Below, piece after piece: positions 17,087 to 25,395 of a DNA stretch of 52,911 nucleotides (the stretch's first letter is position 1; the number at the start of each line of letters is the position of its first letter). Location: assembly GCA_014190235.1 (NCBI GenBank), contig BJGC01000015.1, forward strand, positions 1-52,911, in the 5' to 3' direction. A program made the translations under genes and the position numbers. The DNA comes from Actinomycetes bacterium (GTDB taxonomy: Bacteria > Actinomycetota > Acidimicrobiia > Acidimicrobiales > Ilumatobacteraceae). The notes beneath the pieces are model-generated. The model was not told the DNA's origin. It made no database searches and saw nothing but the letters and a program-made list of their open reading frames with translations.

Positions 17087-18019
17087 ATGCTTGTTATCCA
17101 ACGCCCAACAGTCGAAGCAATCGGCGAAGAGTCCAACACCCGCCAGAGTTTTGCGGTCGGACCACTCGAGCCTGGTTTTGGCCACACCATCGGCAACTCG
17201 TTGCGACGCACGTTGTTGTCATCAATCCCAGGTGCTGCAATCACCACACTTAAGTTTGATGACGCTCAGCATGAGTTCACCACGCTAAAAGGTGTTAGCG
17301 AAGACATCACTGAGATGATCCTCAATATCAAAGACATCGTGCTCACGAGTGCAAGTGACGAACCAGTCGTGTTGCGCCTTGATGTGCGCGGACCTGCCGT
17401 GGTCACCGCTGGTGATATTCCACTCACTGCTGACATTGAAATCCTCAACAAGGATCTACACATTGCCACGCTGAGCGCCACTGGTCATCTAGCTGTAGAC
17501 ATCACGATCGAACGTGGTCGCGGATACATGTCAAGCGAGCGTGATGCCGAAAACCGCATCATTGGCGTCGTGCCAATCGACGCAATCTTTTCAGCAGTTC
17601 GTCGCGTGACATTCAATATTGAGCCAACACGTGTGGCTCAAAGCACCAACTACGACAGACTTGTACTTGACATCGAGACCGACGGTTCGATTACGCCACG
17701 AGAGGCACTTGCATCAGCCGGAGCAACATTGCGTTCACTCGTCGACCTGGTTGCCTGCATGTCAGACGAGCCACAAGGTCTTGAACTCAGTGAGATCCTT
17801 GGAGCAAATGTCGGAATGCCAGACTTGGATCATCCAATCGAAGACCTTGACCTGAGCGAGCGCCCTCGCAATTGTCTCAAGCGTGGTCAAATCAACACGA
17901 TTGGTGAATTGTTGATGCGCTCTGAAGAAGACTTGCTCAATATCACTAACTTTGGACAAAAGAGCCTAGACGAAATCATGCAGAAGCTCGACGAGCGCGG
18001 CTTGTCGTTGCGTCTCTGA
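17087..18019 (+). CDS. rpoA: RNA polymerase subunit alpha
   Basis: The ATG at 17087, eight bases after AGGAG, gives 310 residues starting MLVIQRPTVEAIGEE; the open frame upstream overlaps rpsD. The N-terminal assembly domain shows FAVGPLEPGFGHTIGNSLRRTLLSSIPG. The C-terminal domain (about 255-305) has RPRNCLKRGQINTIGELLMRSEEDLLNITNFGQKSLDEI, which contacts UP elements and activators. It nucleates polymerase assembly as a dimer. Confidence 0.98.
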   Translation: MLVIQRPTVEAIGEESNTRQSFAVGPLEPGFGHTIGNSLRRTLLSSIPGAAITTLKFDDAQHEFTTLKGVSEDITEMILNIKDIVLTSASDEPVVLRLDVRGPAVVTAGDIPLTADIEILNKDLHIATLSATGHLAVDITIERGRGYMSSERDAENRIIGVVPIDAIFSAVRRVTFNIEPTRVAQSTNYDRLVLDIETDGSITPREALASAGATLRSLVDLVACMSDEPQGLELSEILGANVGMPDLDHPIEDLDLSERPRNCLKRGQINTIGELLMRSEEDLLNITNFGQKSLDEIMQKLDERGLSLRL

Positions 18020-18045
18020 GATAACTGAACTTTTAAGGAGACACC

Positions 18046-18417
18046 ATGCCAGCTACCCCACGTCGAGCCCGAAATTTTGGCGGCTCGTCACAGCACCAGA
18101 GACTAATGATGGCCAACCTTGTTGCGTCATTGTTTGCAGCAGAAGGAATCGTCACAACAGAGGCCAAAGCCAAAGCATTGCGTCCGATTGCTGAAAAACT
18201 AATTACTAAAGCAATCAAGGCACAGGGTGATTCTCCGATGCGAGTACACCGAATTCGTCAGATTCAGAGTTACTTAGGCGACAAAGAAATGACAACCAAG
18301 TTGGTCAACGAAGTTGCTCCTCGCTACACCGATCGCAATGGCGGATACTTGCGTATTCTCAAACTTGGAACTCGTCAAGGTGACGCTGCGCCAATGGCGC
18401 GCATTGAATTGGTGTGA
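18046..18417 (+). CDS. rplQ: 50S ribosomal protein L17 (bL17)
   Basis: The 123-residue product has RNFGGSSQHQRLMMANLVASLFAAEGIVTTEAKAKALRPIAEKLITKA, the L17 core. L17 sits at the tunnel exit. AAGGAG precedes the ATG. It follows rpoA by 26 bases and precedes truA by nine, the common alpha-operon end. Confidence 0.98.
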   Translation: MPATPRRARNFGGSSQHQRLMMANLVASLFAAEGIVTTEAKAKALRPIAEKLITKAIKAQGDSPMRVHRIRQIQSYLGDKEMTTKLVNEVAPRYTDRNGGYLRILKLGTRQGDAAPMARIELV

Positions 18418-18426
18418 GTATTTCCG

Positions 18427-19281
18427 GTGACCCCGGTAAAGAAATCTGAACATGGGCCCGCCATTCGGCGGGCTCGCTTCGTTGTGGCTTACCACGGCGC
18501 TGCCTTTCATGGTTTTGCGCTCAGTAATAATGTCGAAACAGTTGCCGGTCGACTCAATGAAGTTCTGAGCACTATTACTCGTGCATCAATCGAAGTGACT
18601 GGGGCTGGTCGCACTGATGCAGGTGTTCATGCTCGTGGGCAAATCATCAGCGTTGATCTCCCGGCAAAGACTGATCTCTATGCAATCGTGCGAAGCGTCA
18701 ACGGAATGTGTGCACCCCATCTGGCGATACGCGATGCTGAGTGGACGACGGATGATTTTCATGCTCGACATGATGCACTTTGGCGCCACTACAAATACAC
18801 GGTGCTCAATGCGGTGACACCCGATCCATTTTTAGTGGAATATGCATGGCATGTTCGCGAACCATTGTCGTTACCAGTGATGAGACTCGGCAGCGAGGCT
18901 CTTATTGGGGCACATGATTTCACATCGTTCTGCCGAGCTCCAGTTATTGCTGATGACCAACCCGTGCCGTCAATGAAACGCAGGGTAATGACAGCGCGCT
19001 GGCAGGACACAGGCAATGGCATCTTGGAATTTGAGATCAGAGCCAACGCCTTTTGCCATACAATGGTGCGATCAATAGTGGGACTGCTGGTCGAAATTGG
19101 TCAAGGTAAACGGCCCGCCAGTGATGTGCGCTCTGCCATCGTGGCCAAAAACCGTGCGGCAACAGCATTCGTTGCTCCACCTGAGGGGCTATGTCTGTGG
19201 GAGGTGGGGTACGGGGACCCAGCCGGACCAGACCCTTCAACTCCAAGAACTGATGGGTTAGTCGCCCGTTCTGGTTGCTGA
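18427..19281 (+). CDS. truA: tRNA pseudouridine(38-40) synthase TruA
   Basis: The 284-residue protein starts at a GTG and carries the TruA motif GAGRTDAGVHARGQ with catalytic D64. AYHGAAFHGF (about 21-30) and the later FCHTMVRSIVGLLVEIGQGKR are also family hallmarks. It converts U38-U40 of the tRNA anticodon arm to pseudouridine. It lies between rplQ and rplM, as in many actinobacteria and firmicutes. The C-terminal 20 residues are a proline-rich extension past the usual end. Confidence 0.95.
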   Translation: MTPVKKSEHGPAIRRARFVVAYHGAAFHGFALSNNVETVAGRLNEVLSTITRASIEVTGAGRTDAGVHARGQIISVDLPAKTDLYAIVRSVNGMCAPHLAIRDAEWTTDDFHARHDALWRHYKYTVLNAVTPDPFLVEYAWHVREPLSLPVMRLGSEALIGAHDFTSFCRAPVIADDQPVPSMKRRVMTARWQDTGNGILEFEIRANAFCHTMVRSIVGLLVEIGQGKRPASDVRSAIVAKNRAATAFVAPPEGLCLWEVGYGDPAGPDPSTPRTDGLVARSGC

Positions 19282-19304
19282 AAGCAGTGGTCTGCTCGTA
19301 TCCT
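19275..19304 (+). promoter_or_regulatory. Candidate promoter for rplM-rpsI
   Basis: TTGCTG (19275-19280, overlapping the truA stop) and TATCCT (19299-19304) are separated by 18 bases. This resembles the groES promoter candidate in the same window (TTGCTA, 16 bases, TATCAT). It would give an rplM leader of about 55 bases that contains a hairpin. Sequence resemblance is the only evidence. Confidence 0.4.
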
Positions 19305-19332
19305 TTCACGGTTACGGATGTTGTCCGTGTGT

Positions 19333-19351
19333 TGGTGCCATCGGGGCACCA
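19333..19351 (+). promoter_or_regulatory. Hairpin directly before the rplM ribosome binding site
   Basis: TGGTGCC (19333-19339) and GGCACCA (19345-19351) form a perfect 7-bp stem with a five-base loop, ending two bases before the AAGGAAG that serves rplM (19354-19360). rplM leaders with ligand-binding hairpins are known in several bacterial groups. By position this could be one, which is inference. Confidence 0.5.
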
Positions 19352-19366
19352 TGAAGGAAGTTTTTT

Positions 19367-19813
19367 ATGACGACGTATTCTCCAAAGGCAAGTGAAATTG
19401 ACCGTGCATGGCATCTGATTGATGCAGACGGTCTCGTATTGGGTCGCCTCTGCACAGAAGTCGCTCGTATTTTGCGCGGCAAGCACAAAACAGTTTTTGC
19501 ACCTCACCTGGACATGGGAGATCATGTCGTCATTATCAATGCATCAAAGATTGTGCTCACTTCGGGCAAGGCCGAAAAAAACATGGTGTATTCATACAGT
19601 GGTTATCCAGGTGGCTTGTCAAGCGAGACATATGCCAAGTTGTTGGCACGCAAACCTGCCGATGCTATTCGTGGTTCAGTTGCTGGCATGTTGCCAAAGG
19701 GTCCTCTTGGTCGTCAAATGATTAAGAAGCTCAAGGTCTACGCCGGACCAGAGCATCCGCACGAATCACAGGCACCAATTGTTCTCACCTTCGACCGCGC
19801 CAAAGCGCGCTGA
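19367..19813 (+). CDS. rplM: 50S ribosomal protein L13 (uL13)
   Basis: The 148-residue product has WHLIDADGLVLGRLCTEVARILRGKHK near the start, then NASKIVLTSGKAEKN, and GMLPKGPLGRQMIKKLKVYAGPEHPHESQAP near the end, all L13 signatures. L13 is an early 50S assembly protein. AAGGAAG seven bases before the ATG is the ribosome binding site. It pairs with rpsI downstream and has its own leader hairpin upstream. Confidence 0.98.
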   Translation: MTTYSPKASEIDRAWHLIDADGLVLGRLCTEVARILRGKHKTVFAPHLDMGDHVVIINASKIVLTSGKAEKNMVYSYSGYPGGLSSETYAKLLARKPADAIRGSVAGMLPKGPLGRQMIKKLKVYAGPEHPHESQAPIVLTFDRAKAR

Positions 19814-19831
19814 TTTATCTAGGAGTATTTT

Positions 19832-20227
19832 ATGACAAACGCACCACTTACGCAGACAACGGGGCGACGCAAAGAAGCAGTGGCACGTGCTCTTCTTCGC
19901 GCTGGCAACGGAACACACACAATCAACGGCAAAGCGTTTGATGTGTATTTTCCTACTGCAACACAACGGATGATTGTTGTAGAGGCATTGCGAGTCACTG
20001 GTACAGAGACAACATATGACATTGCCGCAAATATTTATGGCGGCGGAGTCAATGGTCAAGCAGGTGCATTGCGAATGGCAATTGCTCGTGCATTGATTGA
20101 ACTCAATCCAGAATCACGTCCTGCACTCAAAAAAGCTGGTCTTCTCACTCGTGACTCACGTCGCAAGGAGAGCAAAAAATACGGTCTCAAGAAGGCGCGT
20201 AAGGCACCACAGTTCACCAAGCGCTAA
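19832..20227 (+). CDS. rpsI: 30S ribosomal protein S9 (uS9)
   Basis: The 131-residue product contains GRRKEAVARALLRAGNGTHTINGKAF and YGGGVNGQAGALRMAIARAL, ending in the conserved RRKESKKYGLKKARKAPQFTKR, whose last residues reach P-site tRNA. AGGAG precedes the ATG. It is 18 bases after rplM, with which it almost always pairs. Confidence 0.98.
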   Translation: MTNAPLTQTTGRRKEAVARALLRAGNGTHTINGKAFDVYFPTATQRMIVVEALRVTGTETTYDIAANIYGGGVNGQAGALRMAIARALIELNPESRPALKKAGLLTRDSRRKESKKYGLKKARKAPQFTKR

Positions 20228-20240
20228 TGCGTGTGCGGGT

Positions 20241-20271
20241 TTGCCCCGGCACCTATGTGCAGAAATATCGT
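20241..20271 (+). promoter_or_regulatory. Candidate promoter for glmM
   Basis: TTGCCC (20241-20246) and TATCGT (20266-20271) are separated by 19 bases, with the -10 nine bases before the glmM ATG. The transcript would have almost no leader. The 53-base gap after rpsI has no other obvious signal and no clear terminator. Confidence 0.35.
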
Positions 20272-20280
20272 TAGGTCAAC

Positions 20281-21624
20281 ATGCTTCACTTTGGGACCGA
20301 TGGCGTTCGCGGAGTAGCCCTCGACGAACTCACCACAGAACTCGTCAGCGATCTTGGTCGCGCTATTGCTCGCGTATTGCAACCCGCCGCAATCGTTGTT
20401 GGTCGCGACACCCGTCAAAGTGGCCCCACGATTGAGGCAGCACTGATTCAGGGAATTACAGCAGAAGGCGTGCCAGTGCACGCACTTGGAGTTGCGCCAA
20501 CGCCTGCAGTCGCGTTTGTTGCGGAGCGTCACGATTGGGTGGGCGTGGTGGTCACTGCGTCACATAATCCATGGCAAGACAATGGCATCAAAGTCTTTGC
20601 TGCTGGCGGAACAAAACTCACCGACGCTCAACAGATAGAAGTTGAACGTGAGTGGCACGCCATGACATCTGTTCAATCCGCCGCACCAAAAGCGACTGTG
20701 CACGATTCACAGGATCTTTTGCAAGCATATATCGACCACCGCGTCTCAATTGTTGGTGCAGACAGATTGCAGGGAATGGCAGTTGTTTTAGATTGCGCTA
20801 ATGGCGCAATGAGCAGCGTTGCTCCTGCTGTGTTTAGAGCAGTGGGTGCAGATGTTGTTGTGATGAATGACTCCCCAAGCGGCACAAACATTAATGCCGA
20901 GTGTGGTGCTGCATCGCCTTCTGGTTTATCTAGTGCAGTGAGAGCCGCCTTGCAAGTAGATGTCGGCATCGCTTTTGACGGAGATGGTGATCGATTGATT
21001 GCAGTAGATGATCGCGGAACAATTGTGGATGGTGATCGATTGATTGCGTTGGCGGCCACCGATTTGGCTGATCGTGGGTTACTTCGTAATCGTGCAGTTG
21101 CGGTGACGGTCATGACAAATATGGGTTTTCATAAAGCAATGGATACACACGAGATTGATGTTGTTATCACGCCTGTTGGTGATCGAAATATTTTGCTCGC
21201 TCTCGAAGAACAAGATTTGGTTTTAGGTGGTGAACAAAGCGGACACATTGTTCATCGTGCTCACGCCACCACAGGTGATGGGCTTTTAGCAGCACTGTTG
21301 TTGGCAGAATTCGTGCACCGCACGAAGCGGCCGTTATCTCAACACGCAGACGACATCATGGTGTCGTATCCTCAAGTTTTGATCAACGTCAAAACTACTG
21401 AGCAGGTATTTGCGCCTGCCGATCAATTCGCTCACGAGATTGCCGATGCCCAGCATGTATTGGGCAAAGATGGGCGGGTATTGGTTCGGGCATCCGGAAC
21501 AGAGCCATTGGTGCGTGTCATGGTCGAAGCCAGCTCGATTGATCTTGCGCAGCAAGTCGCAGCAGAATTGGCCGCTGCGGTGATAAGGGTCTGCGGTGGA
21601 GATATCCAGGTCGGTAGCCTGTAG
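20281..21624 (+). CDS. glmM: Phosphoglucosamine mutase
   Basis: The 447-residue protein of the alpha-D-phosphohexomutase family has the phosphoserine loop VTASHNPWQDNGIK (catalytic S94), the metal-binding loop D233/D235/D237 (FDGDGDRLI) and the sugar-binding GGEQSGH. The phosphate-binding RASGTEPLVRVMVEA is near the C-terminus. It converts glucosamine-6-phosphate to glucosamine-1-phosphate on the way to UDP-GlcNAc for peptidoglycan. It stands directly before glmS, so two consecutive steps of the pathway are adjacent. Confidence 0.97.
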   Translation: MLHFGTDGVRGVALDELTTELVSDLGRAIARVLQPAAIVVGRDTRQSGPTIEAALIQGITAEGVPVHALGVAPTPAVAFVAERHDWVGVVVTASHNPWQDNGIKVFAAGGTKLTDAQQIEVEREWHAMTSVQSAAPKATVHDSQDLLQAYIDHRVSIVGADRLQGMAVVLDCANGAMSSVAPAVFRAVGADVVVMNDSPSGTNINAECGAASPSGLSSAVRAALQVDVGIAFDGDGDRLIAVDDRGTIVDGDRLIALAATDLADRGLLRNRAVAVTVMTNMGFHKAMDTHEIDVVITPVGDRNILLALEEQDLVLGGEQSGHIVHRAHATTGDGLLAALLLAEFVHRTKRPLSQHADDIMVSYPQVLINVKTTEQVFAPADQFAHEIADAQHVLGKDGRVLVRASGTEPLVRVMVEASSIDLAQQVAAELAAAVIRVCGGDIQVGSL

Positions 21625-21627
21625 TAC

Positions 21628-24600
21628 ATGTGCGGAATCATCGGCATCGTCTCACGTCCTACTGGTCGGGCGATTCCATCTCACCACGACATTGTCGGGC
21701 TGCTCGACCAGGCTGTCGCATGTCTCCCGCAGACTGCCGCCGCCGCGCAATTTCTGCACCGTGCCGACGCATTATTGAGAGGTGATGCTGGAGTTCAGGC
21801 TCTTGCCGGAAACTTTGAACTCACTGCTGCAATTGTCAGCAGGCTAGATGTGATCGATGCGTTTGCTGCCCAAGAAGAACAACGAATCGATTCGTCTGAT
21901 GCCGATGTCATGCAACTTGAAATCGAGGCAAACCACCTGACATCTCTGCGGGATGCGCTCTGGGCAATACGGCGCGATCGTCTTGGCACTGCCAATGCGG
22001 TACATACTCTTGCTGGCCGTCACGCGAGTTCAACGGCATTGTGTGGGTACTTAAGTATTCAACAAGCCTTCGCCGCAATCGACAGACTTGAAGTACGTGG
22101 TCGTGACTCTGCTGGCATCAGTGTTTTTGTGTGGGGAGATGCCATTGACCCAACTTCTAAAAATCTTGCGGCGAGCATTGAGCAACGCGCCAACGACGCA
22201 CTATTCACGAGCGGTTCTGTGCGAGCACAGGGAAACTCTTTGCTGTTCGTCTACAAGGCTGCGGCTGAAATTGGTGAACTTGGCGACAATACTGCGGCAA
22301 TGCGTTCCGCCGTGGTTGCAGATGATTTGTTGCGCTCAGTACTCGCTCTCACTGGCGTGCGAGTCACGGTACTCGGCCACACGAGGTGGGCCAGCGTCGG
22401 AATAATTTCTGAACCAAATGCGCATCCCGTTACCAGTGAAGAACTCAATCGCGTAATAGACAATGTCTCAGTCGCAGTGCTCAACGGCGATGTCGATAAT
22501 CATGCAGATCTCAAAGTTCGTCACTCCTTAAAGTTTGCCGAACCCATCACCACGGATGCAAAGGTGATCCCGGCACTTGTGAATCGTTTTAGTAGTGCTG
22601 GCGAAACAACAACAGATGCCTTCAGACATGCAGTGGCATCATTTGAAGGATCAGTCGCAATCGGACTCTGTACTGCCGACAATCCAGGCAATTTGTTATT
22701 CGCACTTCACGGGAGTGGTCAAGGGCTGTGTATCGGTCTTGCTGAGGATCGATTTGTCGTGGCGAGTGAGCCATACGGACTCGTGGAAGAAACCTTGTCA
22801 TATATCCGCATGGATGGAGAAGCGCTAGCACACAGCGATCAACCTTCTAGTCGCGGCCAGATCATGGTCTTAGATGCCAATGGTGCCGGCACAGTTGCAG
22901 GCGCGTGCATGATTGCCTATGACGGCACAGAACTTCCAATCACCGACGACGTAGTAATGACTGCAGAGGTCACCACCCGCGACATTGATCGTGGCGACGC
23001 ACCCCACTTCTTGCTCAAAGAAATAATGGAAGCGCCTCAAAGTTTTCATAAGACTCTTCGCGGAAGAATTGATGAAGTTGATTCTTTATTGCGAGCAGAC
23101 CTTGGGGAGTCGTCGTTCCCCGCTGACATTGCTGCGCGGTTAGCGAATGGCTCGTTGCGTCGAATCCGAATCATTGGTCAAGGAACAGCAGCGGTAGCAG
23201 GTCAGTCCATGGTGGGTGTATTGAATACTCTCTGCGGCGGTGCAATCCAAGTTACCGCGATGACTGCTACAGAACTTTCTGGATTTTCTATGCAGGCAGA
23301 TATGAGTGACATGTTGGTTGTAGCCGTGAGTCAGAGCGGCACGACAACAGATACAAATCGAACAGTCGACCTCTTGGCAACACGTGGCGCATCAATCATC
23401 AGCATTGTCAATAGGCGTGGCAGCGAACTAGCCAACAAATCACACGGCGTGTTGTATACATCTGATGGCCGCGACGTAGAAATGAGTGTGGCGAGCACGA
23501 AGGCGTTTTACGCTCAAGTTGCTGCTGGTTCGTTGTTGTCGTGTGCCATTGCAGAGGCCGCCAATTTGGGTACTGCTGAGAAGCGACATCAAATCATTGA
23601 GTCGCTGCGTTTGATGCCTGACGCAATGCAAAAAGTCATTACTTCTCGACCAGCAATTGCTGCTGCAGCACATCAGTTCGCTCCATCCCGACGATATTGG
23701 GCGGTGGTGGGCAACGGACCCAATACAGTGGCTGCTCACGAAGTCAGAATCAAACTCTCAGAGTTGTGCTACAAGTCAATCTCATGCGATGTTACGGAAG
23801 ATAAAAAACACATCGACCTGAGTTGCGAGCCACTGATTTTGGTGTGTGCGGCAGGACTCGGAGATGGCACCGCAAGCGATGTCGCCAAAGAGGTCGCAAT
23901 TTATAAGGCACACAAAGCCATTCCGATTGTGGTGGCAACAGAAGGCGAAACTCGTTTTGACGCCGCCGCCGCACTGCTAACAGTTCCGGCCGTTGACTCC
24001 GCCCTGGCGTTTATTTTGTCTGCCATGGTTGGTCACATCTTTGGATACGAAGCAGCACTAGCGATTGACAAACTTGGTTTGCCACTGCGTGAGGCCCGCG
24101 AAGTTATTGAGCATGTTGTTGAGCGTGGTGCTACTGGTGATGTTGCTCTTCATCGAGTAAGAGACGGTATGGCGCTTCCAGCGCAACATTTTTTTGCTGC
24201 TTTGCAAACAGGTCAATATGATGGCAATCTCGAAGCCTCCACTGCAGTGCGAATTGTCAATCTTTTACGCACAGTAATTGCATCTGATCCACTTGAGCAG
24301 TACCAGCGCGACACCGGACGCCTTGCATCACCCGAAGTGTTGCTAGATGATCTCATCGCCGCCTTGACGCGCGGAATCGACGAACTCACTCGGCCAATCG
24401 ATGCCATCAAACATCAGGCCAAGACAGTGACCGTGGGTATTTCGCGCAGCGAAGAAGGACTCCTTGATCGCGAACTCGTCAAGCAGACACTTGCTGCTGG
24501 TGCAGCGCGCGATCGTTTGTCTTACAAGACGCTCAAAGTGCTGGCAGATCTTGATGCCGCGGTGGCCTCTGTAGTGGGGTTCACTCGCTATCGCATCGAA

Positions 24601-25023
24601 GGTGACATCGCCGATGGGGTTGCAACGATTTCAATTATCGATCGTGGTGGACTTGCCCGTGATCTCGCCTCTCGCGTTGATCGCAACAACGCTCTCGTTG
24701 GTACTAAACGTCGTGTATCAAGTGAGCAAGAAGTTCTCGTGGCTCGTGGTCGCAGCGATGGCCGCACCGTGATCTTGGTGCCCGAGATCAAGGGTTCTCA
24801 AACAACGGGCCTTACATTGCTACATGTTGTTTTTCACAAAAATTTGCCGGCAACAACAGTGCGGCATGTATTGCAGGGATACGACCACCGATACGACCGA
24901 CTCGTGGACTGGGTGACAGAAACGGAAGGTTCCTTCCGTCAAGATCGTTTGGCTGAGATTGATGTCGCTGATTTGTTAATTCTCCCAGTTTCAGAAACAG
25001 CCAATTACTGGCAAACAAAGTAG
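21628..25023 (+). CDS. glmS: Glutamine-fructose-6-phosphate aminotransferase, greatly enlarged (GlmS-like)
   Basis: The 1131-residue protein is nearly twice the usual 600-610. It starts MCGIIGIV, with C2 as the Ntn glutaminase nucleophile. LEVRGRDSAG comes at 154-163 instead of about residue 24, so roughly 130 residues are inserted; another insert of about 45 precedes GHTRWASVG (250-258). In E. coli numbering R73, W74, N98 and G99 are kept, but H77 is replaced by V257. SIS domain 1 has SQSG at 568-571. SIS domain 2 keeps the isomerase residues E705, K709, E712 and H728 (E481, K485, E488, H504). QAKTVTV places K932 at the K603 position, which normally ends the protein. About 195 unrecognised residues follow. 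A TAGCCT seven bases before the ATG could give a leaderless transcript. Confidence 0.88.
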   Translation: MCGIIGIVSRPTGRAIPSHHDIVGLLDQAVACLPQTAAAAQFLHRADALLRGDAGVQALAGNFELTAAIVSRLDVIDAFAAQEEQRIDSSDADVMQLEIEANHLTSLRDALWAIRRDRLGTANAVHTLAGRHASSTALCGYLSIQQAFAAIDRLEVRGRDSAGISVFVWGDAIDPTSKNLAASIEQRANDALFTSGSVRAQGNSLLFVYKAAAEIGELGDNTAAMRSAVVADDLLRSVLALTGVRVTVLGHTRWASVGIISEPNAHPVTSEELNRVIDNVSVAVLNGDVDNHADLKVRHSLKFAEPITTDAKVIPALVNRFSSAGETTTDAFRHAVASFEGSVAIGLCTADNPGNLLFALHGSGQGLCIGLAEDRFVVASEPYGLVEETLSYIRMDGEALAHSDQPSSRGQIMVLDANGAGTVAGACMIAYDGTELPITDDVVMTAEVTTRDIDRGDAPHFLLKEIMEAPQSFHKTLRGRIDEVDSLLRADLGESSFPADIAARLANGSLRRIRIIGQGTAAVAGQSMVGVLNTLCGGAIQVTAMTATELSGFSMQADMSDMLVVAVSQSGTTTDTNRTVDLLATRGASIISIVNRRGSELANKSHGVLYTSDGRDVEMSVASTKAFYAQVAAGSLLSCAIAEAANLGTAEKRHQIIESLRLMPDAMQKVITSRPAIAAAAHQFAPSRRYWAVVGNGPNTVAAHEVRIKLSELCYKSISCDVTEDKKHIDLSCEPLILVCAAGLGDGTASDVAKEVAIYKAHKAIPIVVATEGETRFDAAAALLTVPAVDSALAFILSAMVGHIFGYEAALAIDKLGLPLREAREVIEHVVERGATGDVALHRVRDGMALPAQHFFAALQTGQYDGNLEASTAVRIVNLLRTVIASDPLEQYQRDTGRLASPEVLLDDLIAALTRGIDELTRPIDAIKHQAKTVTVGISRSEEGLLDRELVKQTLAAGAARDRLSYKTLKVLADLDAAVASVVGFTRYRIEGDIADGVATISIIDRGGLARDLASRVDRNNALVGTKRRVSSEQEVLVARGRSDGRTVILVPEIKGSQTTGLTLLHVVFHKNLPATTVRHVLQGYDHRYDRLVDWVTETEGSFRQDRLAEIDVADLLILPVSETANYWQTK

Positions 25024-25029
25024 TTGACA

Positions 25030-25395
25030 ATGTTGGGCATCGGAATCGACGCTGTCGATATTGCGAGATTTCGTCTGATGTTGCAGCGCCGTCCAGAACT
25101 TCGGCAGCGTCTTTTTACTCCAGCGGAGTGCGCTGCTCTTGCACAACGCTCTGATGCGACAGCATCGCTGGCGGCCAGATTTGCAGTCCGCGAAGCAACA
25201 ATGAAATCTCTCGGAGTCGGACTCGGTGCGTTTGATTTTCATGACGTCAGCGTTCATCACCAGGACGGTGGCGCACCAAGACTGCTCGTCGTGGGGCGTG
25301 CAGCAGAAATTGCAAAGCGCATGGGCGTCACTGACTGGCGCGTATCAATAAGTCACACCGAGACATTGGCGATGGCTGTCGTGGCTGCGTTGTGA
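25030..25395 (+). CDS. acpS: Holo-[acyl-carrier-protein] synthase
   Basis: The 121-residue product from ATG 25030 reads MLGIGIDAVDIARFR, with D7 as a metal ligand, and has RFAVREATMKSLG with the conserved glutamate and the C-terminal WRVSISHTETLAMAVV. It transfers 4'-phosphopantetheine from CoA to the acyl carrier protein. A TTG two codons earlier is a possible start. It leads a run of overlapping genes, and its TGA overlaps the next GTG. acpS beside nnr and alr is a known bacterial arrangement. Confidence 0.93.
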   Translation: MLGIGIDAVDIARFRLMLQRRPELRQRLFTPAECAALAQRSDATASLAARFAVREATMKSLGVGLGAFDFHDVSVHHQDGGAPRLLVVGRAAEIAKRMGVTDWRVSISHTETLAMAVVAAL

